This document shows positions 29,871 through 37,397 of a stretch of DNA of 38,942 nucleotides, in pieces. Each line of letters opens with the position of its first letter. Position 1 is the stretch's first letter. Both the position numbers and the translations under genes were made by a program. The notes below the pieces were generated by a model. It saw only the letters and a list, made by a program, of their open reading frames with translations, did not search any database and was not told the origin of the DNA. The DNA is from Gammaproteobacteria bacterium (GTDB lineage Bacteria; Pseudomonadota; Gammaproteobacteria; Arenicellales; Poriferihabitantaceae), in assembly GCA_009842505.1 (NCBI GenBank), contig VYFG01000044.1, forward strand, positions 1 to 38,942, written 5' to 3'.

Positions 29871-30764
29871 ATGTTCGAGGATTTCGCCACCCATGATATC
29901 CGCTGCGAAGACGCCGTGATCCATTGCCGCGTGGGCGGCAATGGGGCGCCGCTGCTCCTGCTGCATGGATTCCCGCAAACCCATGTTCACTGGCATCTCC
30001 TGGCGCCGTTGCTGATAGATGAGTTTACCCTGGTGATCCCCGATCTTCGCGGATACGGTTCAAGCATCGGTCCCGATCCCGACCCGGAGCACATCAACTA
30101 TTCCAAACGGGAAATGGCCAGGGACATGATCCACGTCATGGGCGAATTCGGTTTTGGCGAATTCGGCATCGTCAGCCACGACCGGGGGGCGAGGGTTGCC
30201 TACCGGCTTGCACTGGATCACCCGGAACGGGTCGACCGCCTGGTCAGCCTGGATACGATTCCGACCCTGGACATCTGGGAATCCTGGAACATGGCCGGTT
30301 CCCTCAACTGGTTCCACTGGACCCTGCTGGCCCAGCCTGCGCCCCTGCCGGAACTGATGATGGGCGCCGATCCCGATTTCTTCATGATGAACATGCTGGA
30401 CCAGTGGGCCGCAAGGCCCGGCGTACTGGACCCCCGCGCGGTCGAGGAATACAAGATTGCGTTCCGCAAGCCGAGCGTTCGCCGGGCGATGGCGGAGGAT
30501 TACCGTGCCGGCGCCACTGTCGATCTTGCGCATGACCGCGAGGCGCGTGATGCGAACCGCAAGCTGCAATGCCCGGTGTTCGCGGCACGTGGCACTCTCC
30601 ATACGAAGAACCCCCTGCGACCCGTATGGGAACGATGGGCCGAAGACGTCACGGAGGTTGCTCTGGAGTGCGGCCACTTCCTTGCCGAGGAGTTGCCCGG
30701 GGAGTGCTCCCGGGCCATCCGGGCCTTCTTGACCCCCGATCAGGACAGTCGCCGTCCGGAATAG
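29871..30764 (+). CDS. Alpha/beta hydrolase, haloacetate dehalogenase-like
   Basis: A 297-aa cytoplasmic hydrolase that resembles fluoroacetate/haloacetate dehalogenases. Seen: HGFPQTHVHWHLLAPLL, DLRGYGSS, the nucleophile elbow IVSHDRGARVAYRLALDHP (Asp near 104 with the halide-binding Arg), the cap motif LDTIPTLDIWESW and NWFHWTLLAQPAPLPE, and a C-terminal CGHFLAEELP with the catalytic His. In characterised relatives the Asp attacks the C-halogen bond and His activates water. Epoxide hydrolases share the fold, so the real substrate is uncertain. It faces away from the DUF6351 gene with about 275 bases between, which presumably contain both promoters. Confidence 0.85.
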   Translation: MFEDFATHDIRCEDAVIHCRVGGNGAPLLLLHGFPQTHVHWHLLAPLLIDEFTLVIPDLRGYGSSIGPDPDPEHINYSKREMARDMIHVMGEFGFGEFGIVSHDRGARVAYRLALDHPERVDRLVSLDTIPTLDIWESWNMAGSLNWFHWTLLAQPAPLPELMMGADPDFFMMNMLDQWAARPGVLDPRAVEEYKIAFRKPSVRRAMAEDYRAGATVDLAHDREARDANRKLQCPVFAARGTLHTKNPLRPVWERWAEDVTEVALECGHFLAEELPGECSRAIRAFLTPDQDSRRPE

Positions 30765-30980
30765 CCGTCCGGGTCCCCGGGGCGGGAATGGATATCAGCT
30801 GTGTTGCGGCTGCCCTGGCGGGTCACGGCCCTGGCATTCGACAGGGTGTCGTCATAGTGCGGGTCTGTCGGGATTCCCTGCCGCGCCTGCCGGGGTCATC
30901 AACAGTGGATCCAGGTGCGCGCGTCGGGCCCTGTCATTCGCTCTCATTCAGCGATGCCTGCCGGTGCCATGCCGCCCCGT

Positions 30981-31619
30981 TCAGTTGCCGTGAACGTCCG
31001 GTTCGTAGTCCTTGACCGCCAGCAGGGCCGCCGCACCCATCATCAATGCCCCGCAGACGCGGTTGATCAGGCCGTGGGCATGTGACCGGATACGTGTCGC
31101 GGTGCGCACGGCAAGCCAGCCCCAGACCAGCAGGATGACGCCGTCGACGAGCAGGTAGGTGCCGCCGAGTATTGCCAACTGGGGCAGTGTGGCTGCCCCG
31201 GGATTGATGAAATGCGGAAACAGTGCCGCGAAGAACATGACCGCGAACGGGTTGGCGCTGGATGTGATGAAGCCCTGGCGGTACAGCCTGAATGGCGATC
31301 CGGCATGGTCGGATGCCGTATCCCCGTCCCGCGGTCCGGACCGGATCAGCCGCAGTCCGATCCAGGCGAGATAGGCGACACCCAGCCATTTCACGACCTG
31401 AAACGCCTCGGCCGATGCCGCGACCACGGCGGCAATCCCGAACGCCGCGGCGGTCATCTGCAGTGCATTCGCCGTCAGGTCCCCGGCGATCGTCCAGCCG
31501 CTCCTTCTCAGCCCGTGCCGTGCACTGTTGGCAATGATGAGGAGCTGGCTCGTGTCCGGCGGGGTTGCAAAGAACACGCCAAGGGCTGCCAGGTAGAGCA
31601 GGTAAGTTTCAATTGTCAT
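30981..31619 (-). CDS. LysE/RhtB-family amino-acid exporter
   Basis: A 212-aa inner-membrane protein with about six hydrophobic helices. It opens ETYLLYLAALGVFFATPPDT with the Pro-rich first-helix motif of RhtB proteins and continues with RHGLRRSGWTIAGDLTANAL, VVKWLGVAYLAWIGLRLIRS and LYRQGFITSSANPFAVMFF. The usual NPK appears as NPF. These proteins export amino acids or derivatives such as homoserine and threonine. The gene stands alone, with about 216 gene-free bases downstream and a long upstream stretch. The substrate is unknown. Confidence 0.88.
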   Translation of the reverse strand: MTIETYLLYLAALGVFFATPPDTSQLLIIANSARHGLRRSGWTIAGDLTANALQMTAAAFGIAAVVAASAEAFQVVKWLGVAYLAWIGLRLIRSGPRDGDTASDHAGSPFRLYRQGFITSSANPFAVMFFAALFPHFINPGAATLPQLAILGGTYLLVDGVILLVWGWLAVRTATRIRSHAHGLINRVCGALMMGAAALLAVKDYEPDVHGN

Positions 31620-32178
31620 TGGCGTATCCGGTCCGGTTGCACTTGGATAGGACGGGCGGAGGTTCCTTCCGGTTCAAGTTTTGGAAAGACCCGGTTCATT
31701 CCAACGTGACGAACCGGTGGTGGAATTGCCGGTCGGTACCGGACCGTCCAATGCAAGCATTGTAGCGTGCGGGGGGCGGGAGCGGGAGTTGTCCGTGAAC
31801 CCGGACGGGCAGGATGCCGTGCTAGGATACGGCGCCAGTCAGGTTCAGGGTAAGCACATATATGACCCGCCCCGGTTTACAAGAACAATTTTTCGATCCG
31901 GAAGGGAATGGAGCGTCAACAGTAACGGGTTTCGGGGTGAAGAGGAAACCGCTCCCTGCAGGACACCCTCGGATTGCCGCCTTTCTTGCAGACCAACAGC
32001 CTGACGGGTTGCACTGTCCCGGCATCGCGCGCCTCCGCAATCCGGTTACATTCCGTTCTGCAGTCCCGCCTGACAGGCGTCTGCGGGATTTCGGTGGTGT
32101 TGCTGGATGACACATCGTCAATCGGAACTGATTGCAGGTTCATGCCCCCGAGGGTGGGGCGGGTCATTCCATTAATTC
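31620..32178. other. Gene-free region upstream of LysE and GNAT genes
   Basis: About 560 bases between two divergent genes. Open frames on both strands are under 110 codons and lack domains. No convincing promoter pair, RNA gene or terminator was found. It is unusually long for this compact sequence, so decayed coding DNA is possible. Confidence 0.35.
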
Positions 32179-32643
32179 ATGCCGGATTCCATGACCGATC
32201 TTGTACTGCGCTCCGCCGGGGCGGACGATGTGAAGGGCATCGCGGAATGTGTCCGATTGGCCTATACCCCCTACATCGAGCGCATTGGCACCCCTCCCGG
32301 GCCCATGCTGGGAGATTATGACGAGATCGTCCGGAATCACCGCGCGTACGTCGTCGATGACGATGGGGAGGTGATCGGCGTATTCGTTCTCATCGAGGGG
32401 GAGGGCGGCCTTCTTCTCGACAACATCGCCGTGTGTCCGTCCAGGCAGGGCGAGGGGATCGGCCGCTGGCTCATGGGGCACGCAGAAGCCGAAGCGCGCC
32501 GGCTGGGTTACCGGCACCTCGATCTCTACACCCACCAGCTGATGACGGAGAACATCATGCTCTATTTGCGCCTTGGATATGAGGAAATCGAACGCCGTAT
32601 TGAGTGCGGCTTTGCGCGGGTTTACATGCGCAAGCGTCTTTAG
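32179..32643 (+). CDS. GNAT-family N-acetyltransferase
   Basis: A 154-aa acetyl-CoA-dependent acyltransferase. The acetyl-CoA loop is in NIAVCPSRQGEGIGRWLMGH (about residues 76-95; RQGEGIG fits R/Q-x-x-G-x-G/A). The N-terminal strand-helix LRSAGADDVKGIAECVRLAY and the late motif ENIMLYLRLGYEEIERRI are also typical. The acceptor cannot be predicted; small amines or antibiotics are possible. A second ATG at 32191 is equally plausible as start, since neither has a visible ribosome-binding site. It is a single-gene unit. Confidence 0.85.
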   Translation: MPDSMTDLVLRSAGADDVKGIAECVRLAYTPYIERIGTPPGPMLGDYDEIVRNHRAYVVDDDGEVIGVFVLIEGEGGLLLDNIAVCPSRQGEGIGRWLMGHAEAEARRLGYRHLDLYTHQLMTENIMLYLRLGYEEIERRIECGFARVYMRKRL

Positions 32644-33142
32644 GCCCCACCTTGACACCTCATCGGTGCGTTTTACTTGGTCCGTCAGTTGTAAGAGCGC
32701 AACTATATTTTAACGAACACAATCCGCTGACAGGGAATGACTCCTTTGCCCCGGCTCTTGCTGAAGAAATCAAGGACAGCATTTTAATGACAGGAGACGG
32801 TCCGCCGAGAGATGTGTCGAGAGACAATGGAGTTGAAGTCGGGGTGTGCTCTGGATAACCGATGAATTAGAAAAGCATGATGTCGTTCTTCGACCGAGGA
32901 TCGATGAAGCGCTGCAGGTCTTCCACAGATTAGGTATTTTTGTCATGGCTTGCTCCTTTCTTTGTTCATTTGGATGTTTCTTTGTTATTTTATCAATCTG
33001 GATTGAATGGCCGGTATTACGACCAGACCGACACCAGCAACTCGAAATGCGTACGTTGGTTCTACATGGAGGATGATGCACAGACGGCAGGTACGGCGGT
33101 AATTGCCGCCACGGCAAAATGAACCGGATGAGACTATCGGAA
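32644..33142. other. Lower-GC gene-poor region with possible gene debris
   Basis: About 500 bases of lower-GC DNA. A weak terminator-like hairpin (AGTTG/CAACT, 32687-32704, followed by ATATTTT) lies after the GNAT gene. On the minus strand AAAGGAGC precedes an ATG at 32946-32944, a good ribosome-binding site, but the frame soon looks random; a neighbouring frame reads VEDLQRFIDPRSKNDIMLF before a stop, as if a frameshift broke a small gene. On the plus strand 33000-33122 encodes LNGRYYDQTDTSNSKCVRWF in an orphan frame. None can be named. Confidence 0.35.
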
Positions 33143-33601
33143 TCAACTGTCCAAGGATTCTTCGTGATCCAGGATTTGTCTGAACTTCCTGGAAGACAGG
33201 ATGGGAACAGCAAATCGTTCGGCTAACGCAAGCAAGTCAACGTCACCCGTCACAAGAACTTCAGCATTCCCGGCAAGGGCCAGTTCCAGAAACTGACGGT
33301 CAAATGGGTCCCGGCACTCGGGTACTTCAGGAGGCAGGACCGGTATGGTCACGATTTCACAGGCTGGCAGATAGTCGTCGAGCAGGTCACGTTGTTCATT
33401 TGCATTCAATGCAAATTTCGGGTAGGCGAGAACCCGGATCAACTCCTGTGTGGTCGTCCGGCTCGCCAGTGGCAGAATGCGTCCCGAACGCCAGGCACCA
33501 CGCAGCCAGGCCAGTGTGCTGCTGTGGAAAAGCAGTGCTGAAACCAGGACATTCGTGTCCAGGACCGTTCGTACCGACGTTACCCGCCTGTTCTGGCCCA
33601 T
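33143..33601 (-). CDS. PIN-domain ribonuclease toxin
   Basis: A 152-aa PIN-domain protein of the group annotated as putative toxin-antitoxin PIN family. The acidic active-site residues are in TVLDTNVLVSALLF (first Asp), TTQELIRVLAYPKF (Glu), PECRDPFDRQFLELAL (Asp) and VTGDVDLLALAERF (Asp). These enzymes cleave RNA using Mg2+. The start lies 22 bases inside the preceding antitoxin gene, the classical antitoxin-first arrangement. The opening residues MGQNRRVTS look unconserved, so a slightly later start is possible. The active site looks intact, so the toxin is probably functional and controlled by the upstream partner. Confidence 0.85.
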   Translation of the reverse strand: MGQNRRVTSVRTVLDTNVLVSALLFHSSTLAWLRGAWRSGRILPLASRTTTQELIRVLAYPKFALNANEQRDLLDDYLPACEIVTIPVLPPEVPECRDPFDRQFLELALAGNAEVLVTGDVDLLALAERFAVPILSSRKFRQILDHEESLDS

Positions 33602-33804
33602 GTGATCGCTTCTGTCACATCGCTTTCCGACAACCCCAGACCAGCGAGCTTCGCCCGAACCCCATCGGCACGGTTAACCCGGACAGGAGTCAGCACAATC
33701 CGGCCATTTTCCGCCGTTACTTCGAAATAGTCGGTAGCTTCAACTGCGGTGGTCACCGCCTTCGGAAGAGTCAGTTGGTTTTTGGAAGTCAGTTTCGCAA
33801 GCAT
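33580..33804 (-). CDS. AbrB/MazE-type antitoxin
   Basis: A 74-aa protein with a swapped-hairpin AbrB DNA-binding domain: MLAKLTSKNQLTLPKAVTTA then YFEVTAENGRIVLTPVR. The C-terminal part (LAGLGLSESDVTEAITWART) should wrap the PIN toxin. Such antitoxins repress their own operon. It overlaps the PIN gene by 22 bases. A perfect AAGGAT/ATCCTT inverted repeat 18-36 bases upstream of the ATG is a candidate operator. Confidence 0.85.
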   Translation of the reverse strand: MLAKLTSKNQLTLPKAVTTAVEATDYFEVTAENGRIVLTPVRVNRADGVRAKLAGLGLSESDVTEAITWARTGG

Positions 33805-33821
33805 GGGGAATAAGCACCTTC

Positions 33822-33840
33822 AAGGATGTAATGTATCCTT
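33822..33840 (-). promoter_or_regulatory. Candidate operator of the AbrB/PIN operon
   Basis: AAGGAT (33822-33827) and ATCCTT (33835-33840) form an inverted repeat with a seven-base spacer. An overlapping GTAA/TTAC symmetry is also present (33828-33842). Position upstream of an AbrB-type antitoxin fits autoregulation. Confidence 0.45.
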
Positions 33841-34153
33841 ACTTTACCACTTTCTGCATTGAATGTCAGTGCCGCTTCGAGTGTGTGAGCAGACGATAAA
33901 TACCTGATTTATTTATCTCATAGGTAAGGAGTGACAGTCCCTGGTGTAAAAGACTTATCAGCAGCGACTCTCTCCGAGCCGTACGGAGTTCTTCGTGAGG
34001 GAGCAGGCGAAGTGTCGGCCGTTTTATCCGTCGATCCCCTCAGATCCGGTTGTGCTGCGATATCAATAAATAGGTAATGAAATACATATATACTTCCGAA
34101 TCTTCCTAAAGATATAATCCATGATCTCTATATTTATGTAAATCAATACATAT
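33841..34153. promoter_or_regulatory. Regulatory region upstream of the tup operon
   Basis: About 310 bases. A 5-bp hairpin (33972-33988; CTCCG/CGGAG) lies in a GC-richer part that could be structured. The last 80 bases are very AT-rich. TATAAT occurs at 34114-34119 without a good -35. AATACATATAT occurs twice (34082-34092 and 34145-34155), and TATGTA/TACATA forms an inverted repeat at 34136-34152. No Shine-Dalgarno precedes tupB. Confidence 0.45.
34136..34152 (+). promoter_or_regulatory. Inverted repeat abutting the tupB start, possible operator
   Basis: TATGTA (34136-34141), five bases, then TACATA (34147-34152), ending one base before the ATG at 34154. AT-rich palindromes of this sort are typical of ModE-like oxyanion regulators, but I cannot match a defined consensus. 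Binding here would block transcription or translation start. Confidence 0.45.
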
Positions 34154-34852
34154 ATGGCGCAGTTTTCTGACGCTGCAGCCACCGCGATGCGGATGGTCGC
34201 GGAGGCCGACGAGGACCTGGTTGAGATCGTACTGCTGTCTCTCGAGGTCAGCCTGTCGGCAGTGGCAATCGCCGCGGTGATCGGCATGCCGCTCGGCGCC
34301 TGGCTGACCATGTACCGGTTCCCGGGCAGGCGCGTGGTCATTGCGCTGCTCAACAGCTTCATGGGCATGCCGCCTGTGGTGCTCGGCCTGGTTGTCTATC
34401 TGCTGCTTTCCCGGGCCGGCCCCCTGGGCCAGTACGGGCTCCTGTTTACTCCCCAGGCCATGGTGTTCGCCCAGACCCTGCTGGTGCTGCCCATCATCGC
34501 CGCCCTCACGCGCCAGACGCTTGACGATCTGCACCGGGACTACGACGAGCAGTTCCGGTCCTATCGCATCGGGCCGCTGCCGGGCACGTTCATCCTGATC
34601 CGCGAGGGCCGCTACAGCCTGGCCACGGCCCTGTTGGCCGGATTCGGACGCGCCAGCGCCGAAGTCGGCGCCGTCATGATCGTCGGTGGCAATATCAATC
34701 ACGTAACCCGCGTAATGACCACCACCATTGCCATGGAAACCAGCAAGGGCGACTTCAGCCTGGCGCTGGGACTCGGAATCGTGCTCCTTACGATCGTGAT
34801 CTCCATCAACGCGCTGGTGCTGCTGCTGCAGTCCCGGGAGAAGCTGGCCTGA
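34154..34852 (+). CDS. tupB: Tungstate ABC transporter permease TupB
   Basis: A 232-aa inner-membrane permease with about five helices. Its core matches the TupB/WtpB-like family: LSAVAIAAVIGMPLGAWLTM, FPGRRVVIALLNSFMGMPPV, VVYLLLSRAGPLGQYGLLFT and the EAA-like loop GFGRASAEVGAVMIVGGNIN that contacts the ATPase. The full set TupBCA takes up tungstate for tungsten enzymes, or helps the cell discriminate molybdate from tungstate. The ATG at 34154 lacks a ribosome-binding site; alternatives at 34187 and 34193 would cut into conserved sequence. Its stop shares a base with the tupC start (TGATG). It is first in the operon rather than after tupA. Confidence 0.9.
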   Translation: MAQFSDAAATAMRMVAEADEDLVEIVLLSLEVSLSAVAIAAVIGMPLGAWLTMYRFPGRRVVIALLNSFMGMPPVVLGLVVYLLLSRAGPLGQYGLLFTPQAMVFAQTLLVLPIIAALTRQTLDDLHRDYDEQFRSYRIGPLPGTFILIREGRYSLATALLAGFGRASAEVGAVMIVGGNINHVTRVMTTTIAMETSKGDFSLALGLGIVLLTIVISINALVLLLQSREKLA

Positions 34853-35691
34853 TGGACAAGCGGAACCTGAAGCTGGTGCCGGGCCGGAACCCGGGGGAAT
34901 CCCCGGACCCTGTCCCGGGAACGGATTCCGCGGCCGTGTCTTCCGCGTCCTTGGCGATGCCCGGGACATCCCGGGCCGCGGCGATCCTGCCCCTGGAACT
35001 GGTGGATGTGGGACTTGTTTCCGGGGACGCTGCGCTCCTGAAGGAGATCAACCTGGCCTTCGGCGGCGACAGGACCAGCGTGATCCTGGGCCCCAACGGT
35101 GCCGGGAAGACGCTGCTGTTGCGGATCTGCCACGGGCTGCTTTCGCCTACCACGGGAAAAGTGCGCTGGCGGGACCCGGATCTGGCCATGCATCCAGCTG
35201 CCCAGGGCATGGTCTTCCAGAAGCCGGTGGTGTTGCGCCGAAGTGTGGAGGACAACATCCGGTTTGCCCTCAAGGCCTGCCGTGTCGAACGTGCGCTGCA
35301 TGCCGGGTGCCTCGCCCATGCCCTGGAGGCATCCGGGCTGGGTCCCCTGGCGGGGCGGAGGGCCATGCACCTGTCCGGCGGAGAGCGCCAGCGCCTGTCG
35401 CTGGCGCGCTGCCTTGCCGTGCAGCACCGGGTGCTGTTTCTCGACGAACCGACGGCCCACCTCGACCCGGCCGCCACCCGCCGGGTCGAGGAGATGATCG
35501 CCCTGATCCATGAAGACGGAACCCGGGTGATCATGGTGACCCATGATATCGGCCAGGCCAGGCGGCTTGCCGACGAAATCGTATTCATGCACCGGGGGGA
35601 GGTCCTGGAAAGCGGACCGGCCACGGATTTCTTTGCCCGCCCGGGGACGGCGGAGGCCGCCGCCTACCTGCGGGGGGACCTCATCTGGTGA
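34852..35691 (+). CDS. tupC: Tungstate ABC transporter ATP-binding protein TupC
   Basis: A 279-aa ABC ATPase. Walker A is GPNGAGKTLLLR (about residues 79-90), the signature LSGGERQRLSLARCLAV (about 175-190), Walker B VLFLDEPTAHLDP, and the H-loop MVTHDIGQARRLAD. The first 45 or so residues (PGRNPGESPDPVPGTDS and onward) are Pro/Ser/Gly-rich and absent from typical TupC, which begins near LPLELVDVGL. The true start might be an internal ATG at 34957, but the TGATG overlap with tupB favours 34852. It powers tungstate import with TupB and TupA. Confidence 0.9.
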   Translation: MDKRNLKLVPGRNPGESPDPVPGTDSAAVSSASLAMPGTSRAAAILPLELVDVGLVSGDAALLKEINLAFGGDRTSVILGPNGAGKTLLLRICHGLLSPTTGKVRWRDPDLAMHPAAQGMVFQKPVVLRRSVEDNIRFALKACRVERALHAGCLAHALEASGLGPLAGRRAMHLSGGERQRLSLARCLAVQHRVLFLDEPTAHLDPAATRRVEEMIALIHEDGTRVIMVTHDIGQARRLADEIVFMHRGEVLESGPATDFFARPGTAEAAAYLRGDLIW

Positions 35692-35739
35692 GGCGATGGG
35701 CCTGCAATTGAATTCCAACTGCCGCGGGTCCGCAATTCC

Positions 35740-36561
35740 ATGAAGCGACCGTGTGCAGGGATATGCAGGGTCGCAGCCGTCATCTTCCTTTTGGCGGCAG
35801 GCGCATGGACATCGGCACAGGAACGGTTCATTACCGTCGCCTCCACCACCTCGACAGAAAACTCGGGGCTGTTTGACGTTCTCCTGCCCAGGTTCCGGGA
35901 ACAGACCGGCATCGGGGTCCGGGTCGTGGCCGTGGGCACCGGCAAGGCCATCCGGATGGCCAGCAGCGGCGACGCGGATGTCCTGCTTGTCCACCACAGG
36001 CCCTCGGAGGAGAAATTCGTCGCCGAGGGGCACGGCGTCGAGCGCCTGGACGTGATGTACAACGACTTCGTGATTGTGGGTCCGGATGCGGACCCGGCCG
36101 ATGTCGCGGGACGGGGCGTGTCGGCGGCTCTCGGGAACATCGCCGCCGCCGGTGCCGTGTTCGCTTCGCGCGGCGATGAAAGCGGCACCCACAGGAAGGA
36201 GCGCGCGCTCTGGAAGGCTGCTGGGGTGGAGCCTGCCGGCGCGTGGTACCGGGAGACCGGCTCCGGCATGGGGGCCACCCTGAACGTGGCCAGCGGCATC
36301 GGGGGCTACGCCCTCACCGACCGCGCCACCTGGTTGAAGTTCGCCAACAAGGGCGACCTGGAAATCCTCGTGGAAGGGGATGCGGTGCTATTCAACCAGT
36401 ACGGCGTCATCCTGGTCAGCCCTGAACGGCATGCCCATGTCAAGGCGGCGGACGGGCAGGCCTTCATCGACTGGCTCACCTCGGACCCGGGGCAGGAAGC
36501 CATCGACGCCTACCGCCTGGAGGGGCGGCAGGCATTCTTCGCCAATGCCGCGCGCCGATGA
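35740..36561 (+). CDS. tupA: Tungstate-binding periplasmic protein TupA
   Basis: A 273-aa periplasmic binding protein. The signal peptide ends near AAGAWTSAQ. The oxyanion-binding motif VASTTSTENSGLFDVLLP (starting near residue 32) is diagnostic for TupA and separates it from ModA. Further family features are GDADVLLVHHRPSEE, VFASRGDESGTHRKE and YRETGSGMGATLNVAS. It delivers tungstate to TupBC with very high affinity in characterised homologues. It starts 48 bases after tupC. A broken ligand-binding regulator gene follows 36 bases after its stop. Confidence 0.93.
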   Translation: MKRPCAGICRVAAVIFLLAAGAWTSAQERFITVASTTSTENSGLFDVLLPRFREQTGIGVRVVAVGTGKAIRMASSGDADVLLVHHRPSEEKFVAEGHGVERLDVMYNDFVIVGPDADPADVAGRGVSAALGNIAAAGAVFASRGDESGTHRKERALWKAAGVEPAGAWYRETGSGMGATLNVASGIGGYALTDRATWLKFANKGDLEILVEGDAVLFNQYGVILVSPERHAHVKAADGQAFIDWLTSDPGQEAIDAYRLEGRQAFFANAARR

Positions 36562-36597
36562 GGCCCCCTGCCGAAGACCCTGGAGTACGCAGAGACG

Positions 36598-37379
36598 ATG
36601 CCCCTTGAACTGAAACTCGACGTGAGCTGGCGCCGGGGGCGCAATCGCTCAGGGTCTACGCCAGCCACTGTCTCAGCCACCCGGTCCTTGCGGACATCCT
36701 GGAGCGGGAGTTCCGGGTAAGGTCCCGGATCACCCACGGCGGGAGCGCGCGCTGCCTGCAGCATCTCAGGACCGGGGATTGCGATGCCGCGGGGTTCCAT
36801 CTCGCCGAGGGCGCGCTTGCCGAGGGGTTCATCCGCCATTACCTCCGGTTCTTCACGCCCGCGGACTGCCGGGTGATTCACGCCGTGCGGCGGCGCCAGG
36901 GCCTGATCGTGAAGCCCGGCAACCCCCGCAACATCGCCGGCGTGGAGGATCTTGCCCGGAACGGTGTCCGCTTCGTGAACCGGCAGGCGAATTCCGGCAC
37001 CCGGATGCTGCTGGACCTGCTGCTGGAGGACCGGTCCATCGACAATGCCCGCATCCAGGGATACGATCACATCGAGTTCACCCACTCTGCAGTCAGTGCG
37101 CTGGTGGCCAGTGATTCGGTGGACGTGGGCATCGGCATGGAAACCGCTGCCGTGGCCCATGACCTGGACTTCATCCCACTGGCTTCGGAAGTGTACTTCT
37201 ACGCGGTCAGACGCCAGGAATGGCAGCAGCCGTCCGTCAGGGCACTGCGTGACCTGCTGGCCGGTCAACAGTGGCGGGAGGCCATTTCCGCCATGGACGG
37301 GTTCGATGTCGCGGACGCCGGCAGGAGCCTGGATGCGGAGGAACTGGTCGTCCGCGGCCTGCCGGGTCCGGGTGCCTGA
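36598..37379 (+). pseudogene. Broken tup-linked regulator: substrate-binding domain without its HTH
   Basis: Tungstate operons often carry a regulator made of an N-terminal HTH and a C-terminal periplasmic-binding-like (PBP) domain. Here an ATG at 36598 encodes MPLELKLDVSWRRG, like the start of such a regulator, but this frame hits a stop at 36718-36720. From about 36620 the next frame encodes GAQSLRVYASHCLSHPVLAD, then CDAAGFHLAEG, NRQANSGTRMLLDLLLED and THSAVSALVASDSVDVGIGM: a complete PBP domain ending at 37379. Nothing resembling an HTH lies between. The PBP frame is closed by a TGA at 36606-36608 and has no ATG/GTG/TTG until a GTG at 36873, inside the domain. The simplest reading is an internal deletion of about 100 codons plus a frame change. 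A truncated protein from 36873 (168 aa) is conceivable. Confidence 0.7.
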
Positions 37380-37397
37380 GTGCGTCCGGGCGGTCTT

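Noticed and set aside
33960..34060. Possible molybdenum/tungsten cofactor riboswitch upstream of tupB
   Set aside because: Only a 5-bp hairpin is clear; I could not match the known consensus. A covariance-model scan would decide.
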